NCBI GenBank assembly: GCA_002914805.1
Contig: JXTB01000212.1
Span: 300,933-364,932, forward strand
From: Parasponia andersonii
Taxonomy: Eukaryota > Streptophyta > Magnoliopsida > Rosales > Cannabaceae
Direction of reading: 5' to 3'
Length of the DNA: 64,000 bases
A model generated the notes under the pieces. It was not told the DNA's origin. It ran no database searches and was given only the letters and a program-made list of their open reading frames with translations. How positions within the stretch are numbered: position 1 is the first letter of the stretch; every line of letters starts with the position of its first letter. Both the position numbers and the translations under genes were made by a program. This document shows positions 26,745 to 39,863 of the stretch, piece by piece.

Positions 26745-28547
26745 TATTGGTAAATTGACCAAACACTTAGGAAACTCATGCATGCATGCAGATATGGAAA
26801 AACACATGATCATATCATGAATACAGTAGAAATATTAACAGATTTAGGTTTTAAAATTTTTACATGAAAACAGTTTTCATAACCATATAATACATATGCA
26901 TCATATACATGATCATGTACAACATAAATCAAATTTAGATACAAAACCCTAGAAATGAGTTTAGGGTTTACCTCTTGTAATGTGTTCCTCCTTGATCTCC
27001 TTCTTAATGGTGATCAAACTTCCAACCCTAGATCTTCTTGTCTATGCTCTTGCTCTTGGTTGACGAAGCGAGTAGGCACCAAGTCGAAACCTTCGTTGGA
27101 GAACGATCAAGAATGCCTTCTTGATCCTATAGAATACCGGGATGTGAGATGAGACTATGAGATTGTTAAAAATCTTTTTCACTCTCACTTAGCCTAAGTT
27201 GACCGAATTTTCTCTCCCTCTCCCTGTGCCTTATGCGTGTGACTCCTTATGAGTTACTGTATAGTTTTTCCTCTCATATATCTTATATATATAGGACAAA
27301 AAACTGCTAACCCTAGTCCAATTAGGATTGGGCTTGTTCTCCAATTTGGGCTTTGGGTGTATTTTTTTAAATATGTCCAACTCATGAAACTTATTTATAA
27401 AAATACCAACTTCTGTGTAGAATCATTATTTTACACAGTTTCATGAAACTTATTTCACAAATACCACCAACCAATTATTAAGCTTAATTGAGCTAGACAA
27501 GGGACCTAATGGATCCAATAATCTAAGCTCCAATAATATGATAAATACATAATAACTCTTATTATGGTATTTATATAAATATTATTAGTAAAGGGGACAC
27601 TCCACTAAAGACTCAATACTGCACTCTTAGATTAAATGTCATGCCTTTTATAGAGATTTAATCAACTAACCTTGATTGACCGATCCATCTAGCATATTCT
27701 ATAGTACATATATAATCCTTATACAATGCCGTAACTGGATAGGTGAAATTACCGTAATACCCCTCCAACACCTACTTACCTTTAAGTTACCATCTTTCTA
27801 TCAAGGAATAATGTTGTCGATAATTTTGTTCACAATGGCCATTTAAACAAAATTATTAACCAATTCACAAAGTGAATACTAAGATCTTAGATTTAATTAT
27901 TCCATGAATTTTGAAAGATCCTAAAGTGGCATTAATGTATAGTGTCCTTAACTATTTGGTATTCGCATCAATTCATAAGTCATAACCTCCAATATACCAG
28001 AGTTCACTTCTAACTTCATAGAGGTTAGTCTTTTAACAAATCAAAAGGCTATAACCCATGAAAGCAAATCCAGTCAAACATCAAGGATTAAGATTTATAT
28101 GCAAAGAGTTAGTTTGTGATGATATAAGAATTGAATTACGACACTCTAATTCTTTATATTATCTGGTCCAGTTTAATACACATAACTTGTTTATGTTGTA
28201 TTAGTGTTTCTATCAAAAGTCAGATACTTTAATGATTTGAAACACATAATTCCCGTTGAGATAGACAAATACTACAACCTATAGTAAATAAAGTATTCTA
28301 TCTTTATTTACAGATTGTAAACTACTTCATTTAAACTTAGATAAAGAAACAAATCTCTCCATAATTAATACTTAATCATGTTTGTTTCTTTATACATATA
28401 TAAAGTCATGGAATCTTTTTCAGATGAATAAACTATTCAACTAAGATAGTTTAATCTAGCAAATTTCATAATTTCATATAAGAGATAGTTGTTTATACTC
28501 AAAAGGGTAAAATTGGAAATCTGCTTTTTAGGGCAAAAATCCTAACA
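26745..28547 (-). mobile_element. Solo LTR (copia family) inserted in the copia gag-pol junction
   Basis: 1.8 kb non-coding insertion. On the minus strand it starts TGTTAGGATTTTTGCCCTA. Flanks GCAAA (26740-26744) and GCAAG (28548-28552) fit a 5-bp target duplication with one change. Host-element reading resumes on both sides, which fixes the boundaries. It shares long stretches with 29808-31473, for example GCACTCTTAGA.TAAATGTCAT, GGTGAAATTACCGTA and TTCACAAAGTGAATAC. No internal genes, so a solo LTR left by recombination is the simplest reading. Confidence 0.8.
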
Positions 28548-28609
28548 GCAAGGAGACCAATGGATACCAAGAAAATATATGGTATCTTAACAGCGGAGCG
28601 AGCAATCAT

Positions 28610-29800
28610 ATGTGTGGAAGAAGAGATATATTCGTAGAACTTGACGAGTCGGTGACTGGGAATGTTTCATTTGGAGATGATTCCAAGGCAGTAGTAAAGG
28701 GCAAAGGTAAAACTCTTATACACTTGAAAAATGGAGAACATCAGTTTATTCCAAACATTTACTACGTGCTTAACATGAAGAATAATATCTTGAGTCTTGG
28801 CCAACTCTTAGAGAAAGACTATGATATTCACATGAAAAAAAATAGTCTTTCTTTAAGAGACAATAGAAGTAAGTTAATCACCAAAGTGCCAATGACAAGA
28901 AATAGAATGTTCTTGTTACACATTCAAAATGATGTAGCAAAATCTCTAAAGGCTTGCTACAAAGACTCATCATGGCTTTGGCACCTAAGGTTTGGATATC
29001 TCAATTTTGGCAGCCTAGAATTACTAGCAAAGAAGAAGATAGTTCGAGGTCTACCTTTTATCAGTCAACCCGACAAATTATGTGAAAGATGCTTATTGGG
29101 AAAGCAATTCAAAAGAAGCTTTCCAAGAAAATCAAGTTCCCGAGCCCATAAACTGCTTGAGCTCATATATACCGACGTATGTGGTCTAATAAGACCAAGC
29201 TCTCTTGGTAAGAGTAACTACTTTCTCCTCTTTATTGATGATTTTTCAAGAAAGACCTGGGTGTATTTCTTAAAGGAGAATTTAGAAGTGTTCAAAAAAT
29301 TCAAGAAGTTCAAGGAACTTGTTGAAAAGGAAAATGGTCGAAGTATCAAGGCAATAAGATCTGATAAAGGAGGAGAATTCACATCTCACGAGTTTCAGAA
29401 GTACTATGAAGACAACGGCATCCGCCATCCTTTAACAGTACCAAGATCTCTTCAATAGAATGGTGTCACAGAAATGAAGAATAGAACAATCTTAGACATA
29501 GCCAGAAGCATGCTCAAGAGCAAAGGAATGCCAAAGGAGTTTGGGCTGAAGTTGTAGCTTATGCAGCTTACCTGTCAAATCGTTCTCCAACAAGAAGCAT
29601 ATGGGGAAAGACGCCACAAGAAGCTTGGAGCGAAAGAAAGCCTGGAATCTCTCACCGAAAAGTGTTTAAAAGCATAGCTTATGCTCACGTGCCTGATCAA
29701 AAGAGAACTAAGCTCGGCGATAAAAGTGAAAAGTTTGTCTTCATCGACTACAACTCAAACTCAAAAGGCTACAAGCTCTATAATCCAAGCAATGGCAAGA
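28610..29800 (+). pseudogene. Copia protease/integrase region
   Basis: The main open stretch, 28610-29458, contains the integrase zinc-binding part ([20 protein letters not shown], then CERCLLGKQ) and the start of the catalytic core ([39 protein letters not shown]). Further integrase pieces run on to about 29800. This is the copia order, integrase before reverse transcriptase. A decayed copy, broken at more than one place. Confidence 0.8.
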
Positions 29801-29807
29801 CTATTAT

Positions 29808-31473
29808 TGCTAGAAATTCTGAAAAATAAATTTCAAAAAATAATTTTAGCGAAAACAATTTCTACAGTTTTGTAAACAAATCAATAACGCAACGGAATAG
29901 GTATTTTAAAATTTTCTTAAAATTTTACAAAATAAAAACATAGGATCGGTGATCTAACATAAATCAATTCATGTATCTTGGTTTAGATAAAACCTAGAAG
30001 CGCTTCACAACTATTGTGCCTTCTCATCTATTCTCTAGAGCCCATTGAATGATCCGGTATGGGGGCACTTTCTTGATTCCTAATGAGAGATGAGCGGACA
30101 ATCCGGAAGACACTCTTCCTTCTCCTTGATTACACGTTTATGGCCATTGGTATCTCTCCCTCGGTGGCTATGAATGAACACGGGATTTCTCCCGCGGTGG
30201 CTCGTCTTTCCCATTCTCTCTTTTTCTCTCTATCACACGAAAAAGCACAGTTACTGTACATGAGTGGCATGTAGAACACTTAGAGAGGCTTAGGAGAACT
30301 TTTCTCTTAAGTATTTAAAGAGATATAAACCCTAATGGGCTTATTGGGCTCAACTGATCATTCAATTAGTTATTGGGCTATGTGTGAACTAGACAGGGGA
30401 CCTTATGGATCCAAATAATCTAAGCTCTAATGGGCCAACTACCCATAATCATAATTAACTCTTGATTATGATTGGACCTTGTCCATTAATATTGGGACAC
30501 TCCACGATAGGCCCTATATTGCACTCTTAGACTAAATGTCATATATTTTTTGTGAAGCTAATTAATAATTTAATTAACTTGATCCATTTAGCATCTACTA
30601 TACCTATAGATATATCCCCGATACAATGCCGTACTCGTGAGGTGAAATTACCGTATTACCCCTCTAGTATATATTTATGTTTGAGTTACCATTTTTCATC
30701 TAATGGATAATAATTGACTATAGGTTTGTAACTGCCCATACAAATACAGTCAAATTCACAAAGTGAATACCTGGCACCTGATTTTTTATTATCCAAGTCC
30801 TTGAAAAAACTCAAAGTGATATTATATGCACGGTGTCCAAATCATGAAAGGCGTTCTCATCAATTCACAAATCTTATCTTCCAAGATACCGGAGTTCAGG
30901 CCATATAATCGGAACTAGTCCTTTAGTAAATCAAAAAGATAAAACTCATGAAAGTAAGTCCGACAATCACTAGGATTAAGGTAATCTTGTAATAGTGCTA
31001 GATTAGTAAAAGATAGAATATTGAGTTACGGCACTTAATCTCAAATTCTATTTTCACTTGTTCCAGTTCAATGCACTTATAACTTTCTTATAACGCATTA
31101 GTGTTTCTATCCGAAGTCAGATACTTTGATGATTGGAGACTTCATCAATCCCATTAAAATAGACAATACTACATTCTATGGCAAAATAAAGTATTTCATC
31201 TTTATTTGCAGAATGTGAACTTTTAATTTAGACATAATAAAATAAAGAATTTAGTCTCCCACATGTGAACACTTCATACGAATAATTCTTTATTACTAAT
31301 TATTTGTCACAGAAACTTTTAGACGTTTCCATAATAGAAAATATAAACATCACATGTATATAATTATGACATAATATGGAATTTATTAACAATAAATATA
31401 TAACACTTAAATCTAATAAACATTATTTAAAATGCCAAACAAAGAAACTACTTTCTAGGACATATTCCCAATA
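29808..31473 (-). mobile_element. Second solo LTR (copia family) inside the copia element
   Basis: 1666 bp, flanked by a perfect target duplication ATTAT (29803-29807 and 31474-31478). On the minus strand it begins TATTGGGAATATGTCCTAGA, like the LTR start of known plant copia families, and it is related to 26745-28547. It contains no coding region; short reading frames such as the one near 30083 are chance. Confidence 0.85.
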
Positions 31474-31488
31474 ATTATTAGTCACGAT

Positions 31489-33312
31489 GTGGAGTTTGAC
31501 AAAGAAAGCACCTGGAAATGGCATACACAAGAGGAAAATTATGACTTCCTACCATACATTGAAGAAGAAAGCGAGCAACAAAGAATGGAGCAAGTAAGAG
31601 AAAAACTGCAAGAGCCTATTACCCCACCTACTTCACCAATGGCAAGCACTCATCAAAAAACAATACCAGGATCGTCTTCAAACAGCAGTTCAAATGAAAG
31701 GATACCAAGATTAAGGAGCTTACAAGAGATATATGAGGTGACTGAGAATCAAAATAACGTGACTCTCTTTTGCCTCCTTGCTGATTGTGAACCATTAAGC
31801 TCTGATGAAGTTATACAAAGTAAAGAGCGGCGAGATATGATGGATGAAGAAATAAAAGCGATCACAAAGAATGATACATAGGCTGCACTTCTAAAAGAGC
31901 ACAAAGCAATCGGTGTGAAATGGGTTTACAAGGCTAAAATAAATGCTAACAGAGAAGTGGAGAGATATAAGGCAAGATTAGTCACGAAGGGATACAGTCA
32001 AAGACCAGGCATAGACTATGATGAGGTATTTGCTCCTGTCATCCGTCTAGAAACGGTACGATTGATTATCTTATTAGCTGCTCAAAATAAATGGAAAATT
32101 CATCAAATGGATGTCAAGTCTGCTTTCTTAAATAGAGTCCTTGAAGAAGAAGACTATATAAAGCAACCATCTGGGTATGAGATTAGAGGACAAGAAGATA
32201 AGGTCCTAAAGTTGAAGAAGGCCCTTTATGGGTTAAAGCAAGCACCAAGAGTATGGAATAGCCATATCAACAAGTAGTTCCAAGATAACAACTTCATTAA
32301 ATGTCCTTATGAGCATGCATTGTACATCAAAGTAAAAGACAGAGATATCTTGATTGTGTGCCTCTATGTCGATGATCTGATCTTCACGGGGAGTAATCCA
32401 TCCATGTTCGAAGATTTTAAGAAAGCAATGACAAAAGAGTTCGAGATGACTGAGATCGGACTCATGTGTTACTATCTTCGCATAGAAGCGAAGCAAGAAG
32501 AAGATGGAATTTTCATTTCGCAAGAAAGCTATGCTAAGGAGATCATCAAGAAGTTCAAGATGAATGATTGTAAGGCTGTCAATACACCCATCGAATGTGG
32601 AGTCAAGCTATCAAAGCATGATGAATGAGAAAAAGTGGATCCAACACTCTACAAGAGCTTAGTTGGAAGTTTGTACTACCTGACTTACACAAGACTTGAC
32701 ATTCTCTATGCTATGGGCCTGGTCAGCCATTACATGGAATCTCCAATAATCACTCACTTGAAAGTTTCCAAAAGAATCCTTCGATATATTAAAGGTACAA
32801 CTAAATTTGGCTTATGATATTCATCATCAAATAACTATAATCTTATGGGTTATAGTGATAGTGATTGGAATGGAGACTTAGATGATCAAAAGAGTACAAG
32901 TGGTTTTATATTCTTTATGGGAGACACTACTTTCACATGGATGTCTATGAAGCAATCAATCGTCACACTTTCAAGTTGTGAAGCAGAGTATGTTGCAGCT
33001 ACATCATGTGTCTGTCATGCGATTTCGCTAAGAAATTTATTGAAGAAATTATGCATTCCACAGAATGAACCCACTGAGATTTATATTGATAATAAATCAG
33101 CAATTGTTTTAGCAAAGAATCCCATCTTCCATGATAGAAGCAAGCACATCAATACATGCTACCATTATATAAGGGAATGTGTTGTAAGAAAGGATATGCA
33201 ATTGAAGTATGTGAAGACTCAAGACCAAGTGGCAGATATTTTTACCAAACCACTCAAGCATGAAGATTTTCTTAAGTTAAGAAATTTACTAAGTGTCACA
33301 AATCAAGTTTAA
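31489..33312 (+). pseudogene. Copia reverse transcriptase and RNase H region
   Basis: Reverse transcriptase with KWVYKAKINANREVERYKAR, LVTKGYSQRPGIDYDEVFAP, HQMDVKSAFLN and the catalytic box YVDDLIFTG near 32370. RNase H follows with the marks YSDSDWNGD, SSCEAEYVAA and IYIDNKSAIVLAKNP, ending shortly before the 3' LTR. A fossil with a few breaks. Confidence 0.85.
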
Positions 33313-33318
33313 GGGGGA

Positions 33319-33684
33319 TGTTAGAAATAAACCTTTTTTGTGACCCATTGGGTCATAGTTTAGTTGTTTGGGCTTATATTATGAGTTGGGCTTGTTTTGG
33401 TGTGTGTGTGTCTAATAGCTCATAGTTTAACATCCAAGTTTCTAGAGTATCCTTGTATTTACTAGATTATTCTTGTATTTTGTATAATTAATTAGGTGGT
33501 AGAGGTTATATAGAGCATCTAGAATCATCCTTAGAGTAGTATAAATAGAGTGCTCCTTCTCCCATTTTGTATCAAGTAAAAGAGAAACAATTCAAGTAGT
33601 AATACAAGTTCTTCTCTTTCACGAAAATTCTCTCTAGTTTCTTCCTTAGCCTTTCTAGCCTTAAAAAACCTCATATTTCCAACA
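33319..33684 (+). repeat. 3' LTR of the copia element
   Basis: Starts TGTTAGAAATAAA after the purine tract and ends TTTCCAACA. Followed by TGCTC, the second half of the target duplication, after which the LINE reading resumes. Confidence 0.9.
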
Positions 33685-35599
33685 TGCTCTAGGCATGATA
33701 AATACCCGGGACTTCCAGCTTTCTTTGGAAAAAACAAAAAAGAAGTTTTCTCCTCTGTTAAACATAGAATTGTGTGTAAACTCCAAGACTGGTAGAGTAA
33801 ACTTTTCTCTATGAGTGGCAAGGAGATTCTGATTAAAGTTGTGACCTAATCAATCCCAACTTATACAATGCGTCTCTTCAAATAACTAGTCACTCTCTGT
33901 TATGAAATTCAAACCTAAATTACTCAGCTTTGGTGTGGAGGCTCAACGAAAAAGAAGAAATTTTATTTGTGGACTTGGAATTTCCTGTACACTAAAAAGG
34001 AGGATAGTGGCTTGGGTTTTAAGGACTTAGCCAGCTTTAACTAAGCACTCCTAACAAAGCAAGTACGGGGACTTGTTAGTGATCTTTGCTTTCCAACTAT
34101 CGCAGAGATACAGACTTCTTGCATGCTCAAACTGGTAAAGGGTCTAGCGTAACGTGGTAGAGCATTATTTAGGGTCGAGACAGTCTCTTGTAGGGCCCTT
34201 GATAGCAAGTAGGAAATGATCAACAGATTCGCATTTTTAAAGACCCTTGGTTTCTTAGGCCAAACAGTTTTCAACTATTCACGAACCCCCCTCCAAAATC
34301 TTAAATTATGTTGGCCTCAGATTCGGTCTTAACTTCGAGTCTCTGGAATGAAAGTAGGGTGCGAGAGACCTTTTGGGAAGTCAATGTTTCCACTCTTCTC
34401 GTTATCCCATTGAGCATTACCACACCTGAAGTCAAGCTTATTTAGCATTACAAGGAGAATAGACTTTACTCTGTTTGGTCTGGTTACAAGACCATCCTTA
34501 ATTCTTTAGGTAGGGCCGAGAGCTCAAACCCGACAATAGGACAAAAATGGTGGAATTTTCTGTGGAACCTAAGGCTACCTAGCATGATTCTTATCTTCAT
34601 TTGGGGAGCTTTCTAAGGTATTATCCCAACCGCTCATAATGTGGCTATAAGAGGAGTCCCATGTTCTAGCATTTGTGCGAAATGTCATAAAGACCGATAA
34701 ACAACCATCCATTGGACTAGTAACACGCCCTCACTCCTCAAACTACTTGGAGAAGTGCTTGTTTTGGTAGACTATCGATAACTTTTAGGGACTCTATTTT
34801 CAGGACTTAACAATTTACCTTTCCAACATTCTTTCTAAATAGGATTTTGAAACTTGGTATGTAGTTACTTGGATGTTTTGGCACAATAGAAATATTTCTG
34901 TTCATGAAAAAAAAAAAAAAGGAAAGCCATCCCATGTAATCGTCGAGGAAACTGACCTTTGGATTCGAGAATTCAAGAGATTCTATACTTCATAGTAAAC
35001 TGCTTCTCTTCGTCCCTCAAGCACGAGACAATGGTGCCCATCGGATTTGGAGCTTTAAAGGCAAATGTTGATGCTGCCCTTTCAAATGATGGCAACTTTA
35101 TTGGTGTTGGCATAATCATTCAGGACCACTTGGGGAAGGAGCCTTATCAACTAGACTACACAAAGCTTATTCAGTTTTTTTCACTGAATGCATAGTGGTC
35201 AGGGAAGGCTTACGTTTCGCCCTTGAGCATGGGCTCTTACTAAAAGAAATTAAGTCAGATTCCAAGAACGTTGTATCAACGATCACCTCTAATCACCCTC
35301 TCGCAGTAAGGGGTGGGGGGCTATAATAAAAGATATCCACATTCTTTTTTCCCAGTTAAGGATTTTTTACTGCAATTATATTCTAGGGATGGAAACACTG
35401 CGGCCCACATCATAGCATATTTTGCTTTTAGCAGTTCTTCCTCTATCAGTTGGATTGAAAAGATAACAAGTTATATCTCTGGAGTTGTATTTGATGATCT
35501 CTCTTTTTGATTATTAATGGAACAACTTTTCGGACAAAAAAAATAAAAACTTTGCCAGCTAACTACAATATTTTCCAATATATACAGAGTAGGTATTTT

Positions 35600-35830
35600 T
35601 CCTTTTTTTTTTTTTCAATTATCTATAAGTATTATTTTACTTAATTAAAATTCATCATATATATATTTTTCAGGTAAAAAATTGAGAGAAAAACGTTAAA
35701 TAATGTGTATTTTTTTCAACTACTCAAATCATGATAATCGTTAGAAAATGATTCAATAACTAAAAAAAATACTTATAAATAAGTAAAAAAAAAATACCTA
35801 TTAGATTATGGCCCATATATACTTATGTAT
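35600..35830. repeat. Third copy of the AT-rich repeat seen at 21590-22000
   Basis: Shares TTAATTAAAATTCATCATA, a GAGAAAAACGTTAAATAAT-like stretch, CAAATCATGATAATCGTTAG and TATTAGATTATGGCCC with the two copies left of the LINE. A MITE or another short non-autonomous element is possible. Confidence 0.4.
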
Positions 35831-37240
35831 CTTTCTATTAAGTCCACCAAAGTATCACCTTAAAAACACTATAATGGAGAAAAACAAATGTGAAATTACT
35901 ACCAAGCTAAAGGAAGAACTATAAAAAATTTCTGTCAATGCTCAGATCACATGTAACAAAAGTGTTATGTCTAAATGCATTAACTCTTTCTTATTGAGCC
36001 TCGGGCACTATTGTGCTCAAGTTATTTGTCGAAGATGATTTGAGCTTACTAGCTGAATAGTCTCTTTTTGTTGAATCTATCTTTATGAAATAGCCTGGTA
36101 GTTTAGGCTGAGGCAGCTCAATCTCGCTACCTAACATCAAAACTACATACGATATATTTGGCCTATCCGCAGGACTTTGTTGAATGCACAAGAGACCGAT
36201 ATGGATGTAACGTAACACTTGATGTAGATTGTCGTATGAAGTGATTAAACACTTATGAAGCAATTCAAGTGCTCTGCCTTCTTTCAGGAATGTCCAAGCT
36301 TGGAAATATCAAAATCCAAAGAATCCTTTGCCAATTCATTGAATTAGATGGCAGTACTAGACTGAGGACTGAAGCATTTTATATACTTACATATCCAACG
36401 AGGGTAAAACGATAGTTTCACAGTGAAAGTCTCTGTTTCTCTCTCCGGTCATAATTTCCCACACCAATATACCGAAGCTAAAGACATCTGATTTTGTTGA
36501 AACTAATCCATTCGAAATATACTCGGGTGCCATGTAGCTACTATATAAGATCATTATGGTTAGAGATAATGGAACAAATTCAGTTGGGAAGAAAACTAAA
36601 TTCCTATTTAAAAATTAAGCAAAGAAATAATACTCAATAAGTTCCTATTACTCTGTTTGTTGCTCCTTCTTAATCCCCTCGAAAAATTCTAGCCAAGCCA
36701 AAGTCTGAAATCTTAGGATTCATCTCGTAGTCAAGTAAAACATTACCAACTTTGAGATTTCTGTGTAGTATTCTCAATCTAGAATCCAGGGAAAAGATAT
36801 ACAAGTCTCTGAGCAGTTCCGCAGATAATTTGAAAGCACTTGTACTATTCGAGTAGTTGTCCTTGCTTTTGATCTAGTGAATTTGTTTTTCAAGTCAATC
36901 AAAATGGTAATGGTTAAAAAAAAGCCTCTATTTAGTCGACAAAATTTTACAACTTTATTGGTTTATCCAAACTAGCTATGTTGAATCAAAAGTTTCAAAG
37001 TAATTATGACTGAAAATGAAAGAGTCAAGACTTCTGTTGGGCATATATTCATAAATCCGCAATTTCTCTTCTCCTTCGTAGCCTCTTCACAGCAATTTCT
37101 TGTCGATCTAGTATCTAGATTACCCTGAAATATCATATAATAAGTAGCAGGTTCAATTGTTTCTTTCTTTTCTTTTCTTGTTATCGTTACTTTTTTGTAA
37201 CATTCTTGACCATTGAGATGAAAAGCTTACTCTGTATACA

Positions 37241-39863
37241 TGTCACGATCGAAAATCCAGAGCTGTAACTTTTAGTAATTTTAAGTGAAAATATAATAAA
37301 ATATTAATTTTACCGAATTTATGAGAAATTAGGTATTAAATAATTTCGTTTTGATCTTCAAATAATTATAAATTTCTGATTCATTAAAATACTTATCAGT
37401 TTTAGTTTCATAAGAGAAATACTTATCAAAGTTTAAGAAAATTTTCTACTTTCTCTTTTAGAACTTGTTGAAACGTCATAAATTTTGATAAATTGAGTTT
37501 AACTGAAATATTTAGTCCAATGTCCAAAATGTATTACATAAAATCACTTATTGTTTTAAATACTCAATTTATCAACAAAATTATCCTCATACATCCACTT
37601 TCTAATCTTGGCTAAATAACTGAATAAGGAAAGAATGATTACAAAGTACGAACACCTACCAGGGATTTAAAGTAGAACTGTTTATACCAACTATGCAGCT
37701 CATCTGACCACTAGGATTATTATCTTAACTAGACATACACCTGAAAGTGGGAGAAATAAGGAGGGGTGAGTATTCATATGTTTAGTAGAAATTCAGTTAC
37801 CTTTTTGTATGGATGCAATTTTACTATACCTGCATAGTTAATATTTTTTCTAAAATCCATTTGTAAACCAAATTTATAAAACAATTGGTATCTAGAATAA
37901 TTACATATTCAAAACCAAAATCAAATCCATATAATTGTATATATCATAAATTAATCATATATATGAGTGAGCTCTCATCCTCCCATCACGGCCTTGTAAT
38001 ACCTCTATAGGCGAGTTATCCAGTATCCTGACACTACCCATAGGTACGTCAACCAAAAATCTGCATAGGGGCCTAGGTCTTTCACTTAGCACTACAGCAA
38101 CTTGCCAGCGATCTAAACTATCATGATGTAATAATGGAACTCAAGTATGTGATCTTATGGTATGTACAACATGTAACAATTCATAATAACCATGTATTTA
38201 TGAATCAAATCATGCTTTAAAATCTAATTTAGCATTGTTCTGGGATTTACTATAATATAGAAAGTGCATCGCTATTTTACCTCATAATCACAATATAAAA
38301 ATATGTAAAATAATCTATATAGTCCAATCCCAATATAACCCAACAATTTTTAACAATTTATCAAACCATCGTGAGATCATGATTTTTTATAAATAAGTTT
38401 TAATACAATTATAAATCAAAACAGATATAAAATCATATAATTGAACCTCTACCTCAATATAGTAATAATATCAAGCTAACGACACTTGAAAAACCTCATA
38501 TTGGTCATTTGGATATTTGAATAGTAGATTCTGGATCCTAATAAGTCTACTTGAAAAACTGGCTTTTCCACCAAAGCCTGAAAACGGAGAAACGGAGGTC
38601 ACCACTAAATTCAGCGTACCCAAAAATGCTAATTTAAACATATACATTATCAAAAACGGGTCTCGATATGAGACCGAACCGTGGCATGCAAAATGGTACA
38701 ATTTTGTGCCATGAAATTCTAATTTTCGTGTCACTACGAAATATAGTCATATTTTATATCAAAATTTATGTCTCAACCTTACTATGTCTAAATTTGAAGT
38801 CGGAACTTAGTTTTGAGATCTCTAGCATAAATTACGCTCAAATATCCGAGAATTACATAAATACAACCTTTCAAAGGAATTTAGAAAAATATCATTTCTA
38901 TTTATTTCCAAAAGTATCAATTTTCTGAAATATTTGGAAATATTATTATGAAGAATTATTTTAGAAAATATCTCTTTCGAAAACAATTTGAAAAAATATC
39001 AACTTCACCAATTAATTATTAAAATGTCAATTTTGTAATAATATTTCAGAAAGCAACAATTTCCTAATATCACCCCAAGGCCCAAATCTAACTAGTATCT
39101 AACTCTATTCTAATATTATTTCATTTTGCAAAAATATCACTTTTTATTCTAAATTAGAAAAATACCACATTTTTCAATTTAAAAGTTAACGTAAGATCGA
39201 ATACTATTTTTACTTTTACCAACTATAATTATTCATGGTTTTTAATTCTTTTTCACTCATATATTTACTTCGGGTATAATAATTACTTAACTAAAAATTG
39301 ACGAAAATTTCATTTTTTACATAGTTGGTAAAAACGGTAAGAGTGGTAAAAACTTACCAAAGATGAATTTTGACATGCAACTACTTGGAGATGACAACGA
39401 AAGAAGACTACACATACTAGAAGTGTCGAAAGAAGATCACACACACTAGAGATGTCGAAAACGGAGGGCAGACATCACGCCAGTGGCTGGAAAGCCTCGC
39501 CGGAGGCAGAATTTTCGTAAGACCGCTGCGGCTTCGTCTGACATCGAAACGAGGCGGGACCAGTGGCGTTGGCTTCATCTTCAGCAGAGCTTCGATACGG
39601 TTGGCATGTGAGCCAAAGCGGATGGTGGTGTCAGTGTGGTGGAGCTCGAACAGAAACTACTGTATCTCTCTTTTTCTCTCTCCCAAAGGTCCCCTTGTTG
39701 AGAATTTGAACTCTAGGAGCCCTTTTAAGTAAATTTTGGGTATTATTGTAAAAGAATAAAAGATTTCAGATATTTTCTTATTTTTATCCGAAAATTACTT
39801 AATTACAAGTTTGCCACTCAACACAAAAATCTAAAATGTCCTTATAATTTTTTGGATTTTATA
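37241..39863 (-). mobile_element. 2.6 kb element inserted in exon 3 of copy 2
   Basis: Starts TGTCACGATCGAAAATCC on the plus strand and ends GGATTTTATA, with a perfect 5-bp duplication ATACA on both sides (37236-37240 and 39864-39868). Kinase exon 3 resumes directly after it. It shares blocks, inverted, with 42892-45194: CATACAT/ATGTATGAGGATAA, a CTCACCCCTCC-like block with CCCACTTTCAGGTG, and the terminus. No coding region with recognisable homology. The size and 5-bp duplication fit a long solo LTR or a non-autonomous LTR-type element. Confidence 0.7.

Larger units (their letters stand above)
24877..33684 (+). mobile_element. Ty1/copia LTR retrotransposon inside the LINE
   Basis: LTRs at 24877-25240 (364 bp) and 33319-33684 (366 bp), TGTTAG-like start and CCAACA end, with a perfect 5-bp target duplication TGCTC (24872-24876 and 33685-33689). 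A primer-binding-like AATATCAGATC follows the 5' LTR, and a purine tract (AAGGGGGA) precedes the 3' LTR. The order gag, protease/integrase, reverse transcriptase, RNase H is the copia order. Two solo LTRs of another copia family interrupt it (26745-28547 and 29808-31473). It is broken at several points. LTR divergence looks like roughly one base in ten, so it is old. Confidence 0.93.
22840..35546 (+). mobile_element. L1-type LINE, 5'-truncated, split by a copia element
   Basis: Non-LTR retrotransposon in two parts, 22840-24876 and 33690-35546 (about 3.9 kb of its own sequence). The first part has endonuclease motifs (EDFNEIL, ALEDCN, IQERLDR), the pre-RT stretch (KGKDRDTTFFYAKATQRR) and reverse transcriptase (FDLSKAYD). 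The second continues with the end of reverse transcriptase, a zinc-binding zf-RVT-like stretch around 34540-34730, an RNase H-like stretch near 35035-35130 (LKANVDAALSNDG) and a short A-rich tail. Flanking AAACTTTGGCAG (22828-22839) and AAACTTTGCCAG (35547-35558) form a 12-bp target duplication with one mismatch. Several stops and frameshifts make it dead. Confidence 0.85.

Noticed and set aside
38471-38928. Overlapping frames inside the 37241-39863 element
   Set aside because: Short, on both strands, without recognisable domains or relatives in the other copy of the element.
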